A DNA stretch of 11,843 nt from Alphaproteobacteria bacterium (GTDB lineage: Bacteria; Pseudomonadota; Alphaproteobacteria; Caulobacterales; Maricaulaceae). Position 1 is the first letter of the stretch, and each line of letters opens with the position of its first letter. Positions 1 through 6,392 of the stretch are shown here, piece after piece. The notes under the pieces are model-generated. The model searched no databases, had not been told where the DNA came from, and saw only the letters and a program-made list of their open reading frames with translations. Position numbers and translations under genes: made by a program. The stretch is taken from assembly GCA_030428405.1 (NCBI GenBank), contig JAUIEH010000039.1:1-11843 (forward strand). The letters run 5' to 3'.

Positions 1-455
1 GCGAGCAGGCGCATCTCGATGACGTCGAGATTGAGACCGCCCTGCTTGCGGAAAGCATCCATCAGCGCTTCGGCTTCATGATCGAGGATCGCTGCGCGCG
101 GCGCGCCCGACCAGGTGAATTCAGGATTGTTCTCGCGCCAGGCCGGCAGAGGCGCGGCCGCGCGCGCGACATTCATCAGGGCACGGCCGAAGTCGGGCTT
201 ATACTCGGTTCCATAGTCCGGGTTCTCACGCGCGATGGCGAAATAATCGGCAAGCGTCTCAACCAGAAAATCGGCCCAGACGATGTCGCATTCCCCGCGC
301 GCGCCGTCGCGGTGCAGCTCGATCAAGCGGCGCGCTTCAGCCTCATCCACGGCGCCGTCGTCATAAACGGCGCGGCGCAAACCCAGAATATCGGTCGCGG
401 TGAGCGCTTTGACGTCTCTCACCGTGCTCAGCGCCGCACGCAGGGCCTCGCCCAT
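1..455 (-). CDS. Unrecognised protein, N-terminal 151 codons (possibly TerB-like)
   Basis: This is an open frame running off the left edge, so only the N-terminal part is visible. It starts at the ATG complementary to 453-455, with a strong Shine-Dalgarno GGAGG (461-465) five bases upstream. The protein begins MGEALRAALSTVRDVKALTA and is soluble-looking, with no signal peptide or membrane segment. Residues about 19-75 (LTATDILGLRRAVYDDGAVDEAEA, then an acidic and aromatic stretch around IVWADFLVETLADYF) look helical. They recall small alphaproteobacterial proteins annotated as TerB-like, where an acidic DG-x-x-D/E-x-x-E segment recurs. A Trp-rich stretch follows at residues 106-116 (WRENNPEFTW). 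The TerB link is a resemblance from memory and is weak, so no function can be stated. It lies 72 bp downstream of the eno stop on the same strand, and I see no terminator between them, so co-transcription with eno is possible. Codon use matches the neighbours. Confidence 0.75.
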   Translation of the reverse strand, partial: MGEALRAALSTVRDVKALTATDILGLRRAVYDDGAVDEAEARRLIELHRDGARGECDIVWADFLVETLADYFAIARENPDYGTEYKPDFGRALMNVARAAAPLPAWRENNPEFTWSGAPRAAILDHEAEALMDAFRKQGGLNLDVIEMRLL

Positions 456-527
456 CCTCGCCTCCGAATCACTTGCCGTTCGGAGTGATGATGGCCTGAT
501 TGGCGCTGCTTGAAAGTTAACGCGAAC

Positions 528-1811
528 CTAGCCGACGACGACGAGCGCGGAGCGGCCGGCATAAACGGCCTGCTCGCCCAGTTCTTCCTGAATGCGCAGG
601 AGCTGGTTGTATTTCGCCGTACGGTCCGAGCGCGCCAGCGAGCCGGTCTTTATCTGCCCGCAATTGGTGGCGACGGCGAGGTCGGCGATGGTGACGTCTT
701 CGGTCTCGCCGGAGCGGTGCGACATCACCGCGGCGTAGCCGGCGCGATGGGCCATGTCGACGGCGTCGAGCGTCTCTGACAGCGTGCCGATCTGGTTGGG
801 CTTGACCAGAATGGCGTTGGCGACTTCGCGATCGACGCCAGCGGCGAGGCGGTCGGGATTGGTGACGAAGAGGTCGTCGCCGACAAGCTGCACGCGTCCG
901 CCCAAGCGCTCGGTCAGAAGCGTCCAGCCGTCCCAGTCGTCTTCCGACATGCCGTCTTCAATCGAGGCGATCGGATAGGCGTCGACCAGCTCGGCGAGAT
1001 AATCGACCATGCCATTGGCGTCGAAGGTCTGGTCTTCGCCTTCAAGCACATATTCGCCATTGCGGTAGAACTCGGTCGCGGCCACGTCGAGCGCGAGCAT
1101 GACGTCCTGGCCGCGCGTATAGCCCGCAGCGCCGATGGCTTCGCAAATCACGTCGAGCGCCTGGCGCGCGGATGAGAAATTCGGCGCAAAGCCGCCCTCA
1201 TCGCCGACATTGGTCGAAAAGCCGCCGCGTTTCAGCATCGCCTTGAGGACGTGGAAGATCTCCGCGCCGCAGCGCAACGCCTCATCGAACGTGTTCGCGC
1301 CGACCGGCATGATCATGAATTCCTGAATGTCGACGGCGTTGTCGGCATGCGCGCCGCCATTGACGATGTTCATCAGGGGCGTTGGCAGGACGCGCGCATT
1401 GACCCCGCCGACATAGCGGTAGAGCGGCGTGCTTTGGGCCTCGGCTGCCGCCTTGGCGACGGCGAGCGAGACGCCGAGCACGCCATTGGCGCCGAGCCGC
1501 GACTTGTTCGCGGTGCCGTCTAGACCGATCAGGATTTCATCGATGCGGCGCTGGTCTTCGGCGTCCATGCCGGTGAGCGCGCCGAAAATTTCGGTGTTGA
1601 CGAATTCACACGCCTGCTGAACGCCGCGTCCGAAAAAGCGCTGCTCATCACCATCGCGCAGCTCGTGGGCTTCGTGTGCGCCCGTAGAAGCGCCGGACGG
1701 CGCCGCCGCGCGGCCCTGGCTTCCGTCTTCAAGAACAACGTCGACCTCGACGGTCGGGTTGCCCCGGCTGTCGAGAATTTCACGCGCGACGATGTCGACG
1801 ATACCGGTCAT
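528..1811 (-). CDS. eno: Enolase (phosphopyruvate hydratase)
   Basis: Cytosolic enzyme converting 2-phosphoglycerate to phosphoenolpyruvate in glycolysis and gluconeogenesis; in many bacteria it also associates with the RNA degradosome. The 427 residues match the family's usual length. Visible family landmarks are GASTGAHEAHELRDGD (40-55, with the mobile-loop metal ligand Ser42), QEFMI with catalytic Glu164, GDEGGFAP with Glu205, the Mg ligands Asp242, Glu285 (SIEDGM) and Asp312 (GDDLFVTN), catalytic base Lys337 (LVKPNQIGTLSE), the signature SHRSGETED at 364-372 with His365, and Lys388 (IKTGSLARSDR). All active-site residues are present, so the enzyme should work. The start is the ATG complementary to 1809-1811; its Shine-Dalgarno is weak (GAGCC about 10 bases upstream). 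It lies 88 bp downstream of rpmF on the same strand and may be read through from the rpmF promoter. The usual partner kdsA between pyrG and eno is not in this window. Confidence 0.98.
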   Translation of the reverse strand: MTGIVDIVAREILDSRGNPTVEVDVVLEDGSQGRAAAPSGASTGAHEAHELRDGDEQRFFGRGVQQACEFVNTEIFGALTGMDAEDQRRIDEILIGLDGTANKSRLGANGVLGVSLAVAKAAAEAQSTPLYRYVGGVNARVLPTPLMNIVNGGAHADNAVDIQEFMIMPVGANTFDEALRCGAEIFHVLKAMLKRGGFSTNVGDEGGFAPNFSSARQALDVICEAIGAAGYTRGQDVMLALDVAATEFYRNGEYVLEGEDQTFDANGMVDYLAELVDAYPIASIEDGMSEDDWDGWTLLTERLGGRVQLVGDDLFVTNPDRLAAGVDREVANAILVKPNQIGTLSETLDAVDMAHRAGYAAVMSHRSGETEDVTIADLAVATNCGQIKTGSLARSDRTAKYNQLLRIQEELGEQAVYAGRSALVVVG

Positions 1812-1899
1812 GGCTTCAGGCTCGCGAATAAGACACGCGCGCCTGTCGCCCTGCGGCGGTCAACGCCTGGGCGCTGACGCGCGCTGGAACGTTGACGGT

Positions 1900-2079
1900 C
1901 TAGTCTTCCGGTTGATCGATGACCTGGCGGCCGCGATACATGCCGGTTTTCAGATTGATGTGATGGGGACGATGCAGCTCGCCGTCCTCATCCTCGCGGA
2001 ATTTCGCCGGCGGAAGCGCATCATGCGCGCGCCGCATGCCGCGCTTGGACGGGGTGGTTTTTCTCTTAGGGACGGCCAT
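1900..2079 (-). CDS. rpmF: 50S ribosomal protein L32
   Basis: Small structural protein of the large ribosomal subunit, 59 residues, beginning MAVPKRKTTPSKRGMRRAHD and ending with the conserved RPHHINLKTGMYRGRQV block near the C terminus. It lacks the CxxC zinc ribbon of the other L32 type, as is usual in proteobacteria. A longer in-frame extension to 2169 exists, but the internal ATG at 2077-2079 is the true start: the canonical N terminus begins there and an excellent Shine-Dalgarno AAGGAG (2088-2093) sits eight bases upstream. In enterobacteria rpmF precedes plsX; here it precedes eno on the same strand instead. A plausible sigma-70-type promoter lies at 2141-2169 in the divergent spacer. 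Confidence 0.97.
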   Translation of the reverse strand: MAVPKRKTTPSKRGMRRAHDALPPAKFREDEDGELHRPHHINLKTGMYRGRQVIDQPED

Positions 2080-2087
2080 TGCGCCCA

Positions 2088-2093
2088 CTCCTT
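2088..2093 (-). promoter_or_regulatory. Shine-Dalgarno of rpmF, fixes its start
   Basis: On the minus strand this reads AAGGAG, a near-perfect match to the anti-Shine-Dalgarno, eight bases before the ATG at 2079. It rules out the 30-codon upstream extension of the same frame. Confidence 0.85.
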
Positions 2094-2122
2094 GGATTTG
2101 CGTGCAGGCGGCCCGGCGCCCG

Positions 2123-2148
2123 TTGAATTTCGAACCGCGGCGTATAGA
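2123..2148 (+). promoter_or_regulatory. Candidate promoter of the secreted-protein gene
   Basis: On the plus strand TTGAAT (2123-2128) and TATAGA (2143-2148) are separated by 14 bases. That spacing is short for E. coli but within the range described for the Caulobacter housekeeping sigma factor. Its -10 overlaps the opposite-strand -10 of the rpmF candidate, so the two promoters would compete. Weak evidence. Confidence 0.25.
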
Positions 2149-2169
2149 GCGAGATGGCCGACAAAACAA
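2141..2169 (-). promoter_or_regulatory. Candidate rpmF promoter
   Basis: On the minus strand TTGTTT (2164-2169) is followed after exactly 17 bases by TATACG (2141-2146). This gives a good -10 and a moderate -35 for a housekeeping sigma factor, about 60 bases upstream of the rpmF ATG. The prediction is by eye only. Confidence 0.4.
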
Positions 2170-2231
2170 GAGCCCGACACGTTCGCGCGCGCAGCCGGAG
2201 CGTGTTTGAATGTCGCAAAGCCAGTCCGAGA

Positions 2232-2237
2232 GAAAGG
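2232..2237 (+). promoter_or_regulatory. Shine-Dalgarno supporting the start at 2246
   Basis: GAAAGG lies eight bases before the ATG at 2246. Starting there puts the signal peptide at the very N terminus. A competing GGAG (2197-2200) could serve an ATG at 2210, which would add 12 polar residues before the signal sequence. Confidence 0.5.
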
Positions 2238-2245
2238 CCGTTCGT

Positions 2246-3373
2246 ATGATGCGCGTAAACCTGAGCCGACAGCTTCTCTATTTCCCCTTAGCCGCCGCCT
2301 CTACCGTGCTTGGTGCGCAGTCGGCCGCGGCGCAGGATGTTTGCGCGGAAACGCCGCCTTATCGCGCAGTCGTCATTGACGGCGAAGCCTATGGCGCGCG
2401 CGGCTTCGAGCGCGAGATGGGCGACGGCCTGACTTTCGCGCTGGAGCGCGTCGACGCCGGCTGGCGCATTTTCGTGAGCCATGAGGCCGACCCACAGACC
2501 AATCTCGCGCTCGCCACGCCGCCCTTGCGCATGCCGGAGACGAACCCGATCTCCATTCTCGGCTGGCACTTCCGCAACGCCGCCAATACCGGGCCCAACG
2601 AAGGCGACGTGAATGCGCCGCAGACGCGCCGCCGCTTCGTGTTCGGCGATCAGGCGCGCAATCCGGAGTTCAACCCCGAGCTGATCGTACCCAGCGCGCC
2701 GGGCGAGGCTGCGCCTGATGGCGCGCCGCCGGTCACGCCCTTCGGCGTCGGCGAGTTGGAGATCATCGAGATGGGACTGACCGATCTCGCGCCCGGTCAG
2801 CGCGCGCGGATGAATTATCTCCTCTTTCAGGTCTGCATGCAGTGGATGGCGCCGGAAGGCGCAGCCGAGAGCGGAGATATTGGCGCGGGCGATCCCGAAA
2901 ACGCAGAAGCGTCTCCGCCTGTACCACCCATTCCGCAGCGCGTGCGCAACGCCTTTATGCGCTGCGGACTCAGCGAGGATTACGAACTCGTCGACGATGT
3001 CTCGCGCGTGCGGCCGGAGTGGAACGTGCCGCCATTTCTGGAAGGCGATTTCGACGGCGACGGGCGCATGGATTTCGCCGCGACGGTGCGCCGGCAGACC
3101 GATAACAAGCGCGGGCTTGCGGTCTGCCGCGCCGATGAGAGCACGCTCGACCTGGTCGGCTTTGACGGCCGCTACGGCGAACATCTGTCACCGGAATATT
3201 TCGATCGTTTCGATTATTGGACGGTGCACGAAGGCGCGATCGGCCAGGGCGTCGCGGAAGGCGCGCCGCCCAGCATTCCGGGCGACGCGATCCTTCTCGC
3301 CATTGAGGAGTCCTCAAGCGTGCTCGTCTTTTGGGACGGCGCGCAATGGTCAAGCTATTGGCAGGGCGATTAA
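2246..3373 (+). CDS. Exported protein of unknown function, two regions with a DGDGR loop
   Basis: I do not recognise this 375-residue protein. It begins MMRVNLSRQLLYFPLAAAST, a Sec signal peptide with a likely AAA/Q cleavage near residue 29, so it should be periplasmic or secreted. The mature part has two regions. Residues 31-200 contain a distinctive run GWHFRNAANTGPNEGDVN (106-123) and end in a hydrophobic LLFQVCMQW. A low-complexity Gly/Glu/Pro linker follows (about 201-230). Residues 231-375 contain GDFDGDGRMDF (267-277), a calcium-loop-like motif of the kind seen in FG-GAP/VCBS repeats, but only one copy. There are six cysteines in the ORF, none in the signal peptide; C33, C197, C240 and C294 are clear and could form disulfides outside the cytoplasm. 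The gene is divergent from rpmF and ends 12 bp from the convergent DUF2807-type gene. The start was chosen for the signal peptide and the Shine-Dalgarno at 2232-2237; 2210 is the alternative. Confidence 0.88.
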   Translation: MMRVNLSRQLLYFPLAAASTVLGAQSAAAQDVCAETPPYRAVVIDGEAYGARGFEREMGDGLTFALERVDAGWRIFVSHEADPQTNLALATPPLRMPETNPISILGWHFRNAANTGPNEGDVNAPQTRRRFVFGDQARNPEFNPELIVPSAPGEAAPDGAPPVTPFGVGELEIIEMGLTDLAPGQRARMNYLLFQVCMQWMAPEGAAESGDIGAGDPENAEASPPVPPIPQRVRNAFMRCGLSEDYELVDDVSRVRPEWNVPPFLEGDFDGDGRMDFAATVRRQTDNKRGLAVCRADESTLDLVGFDGRYGEHLSPEYFDRFDYWTVHEGAIGQGVAEGAPPSIPGDAILLAIEESSSVLVFWDGAQWSSYWQGD

Positions 3374-3385
3374 GCGCGCACCGCT

Positions 3386-4015
3386 TCAGCGCACGCTGAC
3401 ATCACCGCCGAGCGAGGTCGAAATGCTCGTATGCGCGGGGTTGCCGTAGACATCCACGTCACCGCCGGTCGAGGCGCTGGCGTCTACGGATTCGCCGGCG
3501 AATATATCCGCGTTGCCGCCGGTCGAAGCGGACACTTCGACATCGGCGCACTCCAATCCGCGCGCACGCAGATTGCCGCCGGTCGAGACCTCATATTCGA
3601 TGCTCGCACAGACTCCGTCGAGCTGCACATTGGCGCCGGTTGAGACTTCAATCTCAAGCCGATCGCCCTCAAGACCGGACGCATGCGCCGACACGCCGCG
3701 TCCGAATTCGAGCGTGTCGAACGCCGGCGCGGTCACGCGGATATTGACGTCCAGACTGTGCTGGCGGCGAAACAGCCCGCGGCCGCGCTGGCTTAGCCGC
3801 AGCTCGCCGCGGCGGACGTCGATGCGCACGTCTTCGATGTCTTCAGGGTCGCCGCTGACGGTCACCGCCGCGGTTTCGCCTTGCACGATCTCAACGCTGA
3901 ACTGGCCGAATGCGCCGATCGCATCGAAATCCTCGACTTCGATGGCGCGCTCCTGGGCGCCTGCAGCGCTTGCACACCCCAAAGCCGCCGCAGCGGCCAA
4001 CGTCAAAATTCGCAT
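3386..4015 (-). CDS. Exported DUF2807 (head GIN domain) protein
   Basis: The 209-residue protein begins MRILTLAAAAALGCASAAGA, a signal peptide with likely cleavage after AGA (20). Cys14 has a poor lipobox (A-L-G-C), so a lipoprotein is less likely. The mature part opens with VEDFDAIGAFGQFSVEIVQG and VTVSGDPEDIEDV, the typical start of DUF2807/GIN domains, which fold as right-handed beta-solenoids. Five turn motifs follow: STGA (125), STGG (144), STGG (164), STGG (182) and SLGG (201), spaced 19, 20, 18 and 19 residues, consistent with stacked coils. Cys136 and Cys156 occupy the same register in adjacent coils and could form a disulfide. Role unknown; the family is extracytoplasmic and may bind other envelope proteins. 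A longer frame starts with GTG at 4033, but GGAG at 4022-4025 is six bases before the ATG at 4015. It lies 76 bp downstream of pyrG, same strand. Confidence 0.9.
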   Translation of the reverse strand: MRILTLAAAAALGCASAAGAQERAIEVEDFDAIGAFGQFSVEIVQGETAAVTVSGDPEDIEDVRIDVRRGELRLSQRGRGLFRRQHSLDVNIRVTAPAFDTLEFGRGVSAHASGLEGDRLEIEVSTGANVQLDGVCASIEYEVSTGGNLRARGLECADVEVSASTGGNADIFAGESVDASASTGGDVDVYGNPAHTSISTSLGGDVSVR

Positions 4016-4021
4016 TTGCAT

Positions 4022-4025
4022 CTCC
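4022..4025 (-). promoter_or_regulatory. Shine-Dalgarno deciding the DUF2807 gene start
   Basis: Minus-strand GGAG with six bases to the ATG at 4015. It overlaps the upstream in-frame ATG at 4021, which therefore has no ribosome binding site at a workable distance. Confidence 0.7.
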
Positions 4026-4033
4026 GAAATCAC

Positions 4034-4047
4034 GACGCGCGCGCGTC
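4034..4047. repeat. Perfect 14-bp palindrome between pyrG and the DUF2807 gene
   Basis: GACGCGCGCGCGTC reads identically on both strands. It lies in the 76-bp gap after the pyrG stop and just ahead of the DUF2807 ribosome binding site. There is no T-run, so it is not an ordinary intrinsic terminator. It could be an operator or a chance GC alternation. Confidence 0.5.
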
Positions 4048-4091
4048 TTGAAGGTGAGATGCGCGGCGCCAGCTTCTTGGATGCAGCGAGC

Positions 4092-5720
4092 TTACACCAG
4101 CCTGCTTTGCGTGACCGCAGCGCCGATAAAGCTGGCGAAGAGCGGGTGCGGATCGAAGGGCCGCGATTTCAGCTCGGGATGGAACTGCACGCCGATGAAC
4201 CACGGATGGTCCACGAGTTCGACGATCTCCGGCAAAAGCCCATCTGGCGACTGGCCCGAAAAGATCATGCCGCCCGCTTCGAGACGCTCGCGATAGGCGT
4301 CATTGACCTCATAGCGATGACGATGGCGCTCGGAGATTTCCTCGGCGCCGTAGATTTCGGCGACCTTTGAACCCGGACGCAGAAGCGCGCGATAAGCGCC
4401 CAGCCGCATCGTGCCGCCAAGATCGCTTTCGCTGGTCCGGGTGACGCGCTCATTGCCCTTGGTCCACTCGGTCAAGAGCCCCACGACGGGTTCTTCGACG
4501 CCGCCGAATTCCGAAGAGCCCGCCTTCTCTACGCCAGCAAGGCTGCGACACGCCTCGATCACCGCCATCTGCATGCCGAAGCAAATGCCGAAATAGGGAA
4601 TCTTCCGCTCACGCGCAAAACGCGCAGCGGCGATCTTGCCCTCCGCCCCGCGCTCGCCGAATCCGCCCGGCACGAGAATGCCGTGCACTTCGCCGAGGTG
4701 ATGCTCCGGACTCTCGCGTTCGAAAATCTCAGACGCGATCCACTCGATATTGACCTTCACCTCATTGGCGACGCCGCCATGAACGAGTGCTTCGGTCAGC
4801 GACTTATAGGCGTCGGGCAGTTCGGTATATTTGCCGACGACCGCGATGGTGACCTCGCCGTCGGGCGCGCGCACGATGTCGACAATACGCTGCCAGCGCG
4901 ACAAATCCGGCGCTTCTTCCGCGTCGATGCGGAAATGGTCGAGCACCTGCGCATCCAGCCCCTCGCGGTGATAGGCCAGCGGCACTTCATAGATCGAGGA
5001 GGCGTCCATCGCCTCGATGACGTCGGCTTCGCGGACATTGCAGAACAAGGCGATCTTGCGCCGCTCGCCGGCCGGGATCGGGGTTTCGCAACGGCACAGA
5101 AGAATGTCGGGCTGAATGCCGATGGAAAGAAGCTCTTTGACCGAGTGCTGGGTCGGCTTGGTCTTCATCTCGCCGGCCGCACGAATGAAGGGCAACAGCG
5201 TCACATGCATGAAGAGCGAGCGATCGCGGCCGAGCTCCTGGCGCAATTGGCGCAGCGCCTCGAAGAACGGCAGGCCCTCGATGTCGCCGACCGTGCCGCC
5301 GATTTCGCACAGCACGAAGTCGACGTCGCCGGGGTCATCAAGAACGAAGCTTTTGATTTCGTCCGTGACGTGAGGAATCACCTGAACCGTCGCGCCGAGA
5401 TAATCGCCGCGCCGCTCCTTGGCGAGAATTTCCTGATAGATGCGGCCCGTCGTGACATTGTCGGACTTGCGCGCCGGAACGCCGGTGAAGCGCTCATAAT
5501 GGCCGAGATCGAGATCGGTCTCCGCGCCGTCGTCGGTGACGAACACCTCGCCGTGCTGGATCGGCGACATCGTGCCCGGATCGACATTGAGATAGGGGTC
5601 GAGCTTGCGCAGACGCACCTTGTACCCGCGCGCTTGAAGAAGCGCGCCGAGCGCGGCGGACGCGAGGCCTTTGCCGAGTGATGAGACCACGCCGCCGGTG
5701 ATGAATATGTACCGGGCCAT
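4092..5720 (-). CDS. pyrG: CTP synthase (glutamine-hydrolysing)
   Basis: Cytosolic enzyme making CTP from UTP, ATP and glutamine. The 542 residues match the family. The N-terminal synthetase domain (about 1-270) starts MARYIFITGGVVSSLGKG with the P-loop-like segment at 9-18 and carries LDPYLNVDPGTMSPIQHGEVFV, split around residue 50, and CEIGGTVGDIEG (138-149). The C-terminal glutaminase domain has the oxyanion loop PGGFGERG (351-358), nucleophile Cys380 in GICFGMQ, and His514/Glu516 in QFHPE. All catalytic residues are intact. The start ATG (5718-5720) has only a weak Shine-Dalgarno. It follows secG by 76 bp on the same strand, the common alphaproteobacterial order secG-pyrG, and is probably co-transcribed with it. 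In Caulobacter this enzyme also forms filaments that affect cell curvature; that role cannot be judged here. Confidence 0.98.
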   Translation of the reverse strand: MARYIFITGGVVSSLGKGLASAALGALLQARGYKVRLRKLDPYLNVDPGTMSPIQHGEVFVTDDGAETDLDLGHYERFTGVPARKSDNVTTGRIYQEILAKERRGDYLGATVQVIPHVTDEIKSFVLDDPGDVDFVLCEIGGTVGDIEGLPFFEALRQLRQELGRDRSLFMHVTLLPFIRAAGEMKTKPTQHSVKELLSIGIQPDILLCRCETPIPAGERRKIALFCNVREADVIEAMDASSIYEVPLAYHREGLDAQVLDHFRIDAEEAPDLSRWQRIVDIVRAPDGEVTIAVVGKYTELPDAYKSLTEALVHGGVANEVKVNIEWIASEIFERESPEHHLGEVHGILVPGGFGERGAEGKIAAARFARERKIPYFGICFGMQMAVIEACRSLAGVEKAGSSEFGGVEEPVVGLLTEWTKGNERVTRTSESDLGGTMRLGAYRALLRPGSKVAEIYGAEEISERHRHRYEVNDAYRERLEAGGMIFSGQSPDGLLPEIVELVDHPWFIGVQFHPELKSRPFDPHPLFASFIGAAVTQSRLV

Positions 5721-5725
5721 GGGCG

Positions 5726-5741
5726 CTCAGACTAACTCAGA
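5726..5741 (-). repeat. Direct repeat in the pyrG leader
   Basis: On the minus strand TCTGAG occurs twice, starts ten bases apart, the second copy six bases upstream of the pyrG start. A GATTC (CcrM-type GANTC) site at 5740-5744 overlaps the distal copy. A ten-base period could suit a dimeric regulator or be coincidence. Confidence 0.35.
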
Positions 5742-5796
5742 TTCGCGGGGCCGCGGCGCCGCAAAAACAACATCGGTTCAGAAAGTTTTTCCGACC

Positions 5797-6294
5797 TTAG
5801 TCGTCGACGGGAACTTCAGGCGCAGCGTCGCCTTCGCCGGAAGCGGCTTCATCGGGCGCGCCGGCCTCGCCTTCTTCGCCGGACGGCGCTTCCGCCGCAG
5901 CGGCTTCGTCTGCTTCATCGAGCGGAACGGAAGGCGTCAGCGGCGCGTCCTCATCGCCGGACGCCTCATCAGGCGCGGGCGCGACGATGCCGTCGAGCAG
6001 ATCCGCCGGGAACGGGTCTTCGCCCGCATCAAGATTGCGCTGCACCCGGTCGGCGACAGAACCGCCGCCTTGCGTCGTGGCGACGACGGCCAGCGCGATC
6101 GACGTGCAGATGAATGCTGCGCCCAGTATCTGCGTGCCGCGGGTCAGCGCATCGCCGGCCGCACGGCCGCTCATCAGCCCGCCCGGACCGCCGCCGCCCA
6201 TGCCAAGGGCGCCGCCCTCGGAGCGCTGAAGCAGCACCAAAGCGATCAGGCCGATCGCGATGAACATATGAAGCACGAGAAGAAAGGTCGCCAT
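5797..6294 (-). CDS. secG: Protein translocase subunit SecG
   Basis: Inner-membrane accessory subunit of the SecYEG channel, which helps SecA-driven export. The 165-residue protein shows the family layout: a first membrane helix (about 2-22, FLLVLHMFIAIGLIALVLLQ), the conserved cytoplasmic-loop region RSEGGALGMGGGG then GLMSGRAAGDALTRGTQ (24-55), and a second helix (about 56-74). This core ends near residue 78, and the remaining roughly 86 residues are a low-complexity Ala/Glu/Asp/Pro tail, about twice the length of the functional core as seen in E. coli-type proteins (around 110 in total). Alphaproteobacterial SecGs often carry such tails. The start ATG (6292-6294) has a modest GAGCGG ribosome binding site (6298-6303). 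It sits between the receiver-like gene (98 bp upstream) and pyrG (76 bp downstream); the leader contains competing inverted repeats. Confidence 0.95.
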   Translation of the reverse strand: MATFLLVLHMFIAIGLIALVLLQRSEGGALGMGGGGPGGLMSGRAAGDALTRGTQILGAAFICTSIALAVVATTQGGGSVADRVQRNLDAGEDPFPADLLDGIVAPAPDEASGDEDAPLTPSVPLDEADEAAAAEAPSGEEGEAGAPDEAASGEGDAAPEVPVDD

Positions 6295-6309
6295 GATCCG
6301 CTCATCTGG

Positions 6310-6359
6310 GCTCGCAATGGCGCGAGCGCAAGCAAGCGGGCGCTATATCGCGCTCGCGC
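6310..6359 (-). repeat. Competing inverted repeats in the secG leader
   Basis: Arms GCGCGAGCGC (6320-6329) and GCGCTCGCGC (6350-6359) are perfect 10-bp inverted repeats with a 20-base spacer. The core GCGAGC (6322-6327) can instead pair with GCTCGC (6310-6315) across a six-base loop. The two stems share an arm and exclude each other. The proximal stem ends about six bases before the weak secG ribosome binding site. There is no T-run after either stem. Confidence 0.6.
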
Positions 6360-6392
6360 GCGCAGCGCTACCCGTCGGGCGTCTCTTTCGCG

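Noticed and set aside
78..488. 136-codon plus-strand open frame at the left edge
   Set aside because: The minus-strand frame at 1-455 has a strong GGAGG ribosome binding site and a more natural amino-acid composition.
456..527. Possible terminator or CtrA-type site after eno
   Set aside because: No stable stem is visible, and the single TTAAC lacks the second half-site of a CtrA box.
2288..3184. 298-codon minus-strand open frame opposite the exported protein
   Set aside because: The plus-strand frame has a signal peptide, ribosome binding site and sensible domain layout; the reverse frame has none of these.
3374..3385. Possible bidirectional terminator between the convergent stops
   Set aside because: Only 12 bases, with no inverted repeat and no T- or A-run.
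3431..3640. Repeated gccgccggtcgag-like units that could suggest a DNA repeat array
   Set aside because: They are irregular in sequence and explained by the coding repeats (STGG turns) of the DUF2807 protein.
4683..5681. 332-codon plus-strand open frame opposite pyrG
   Set aside because: It is the antisense shadow of pyrG in high-GC DNA; it lacks a coherent family signature, and the pyrG frame is unmistakable.
5753..5770. GC palindrome next to an A/T run near the secG end, as a possible terminator
   Set aside because: The T-run precedes the stem in the direction of the leftward genes, and no plus-strand gene ends there.
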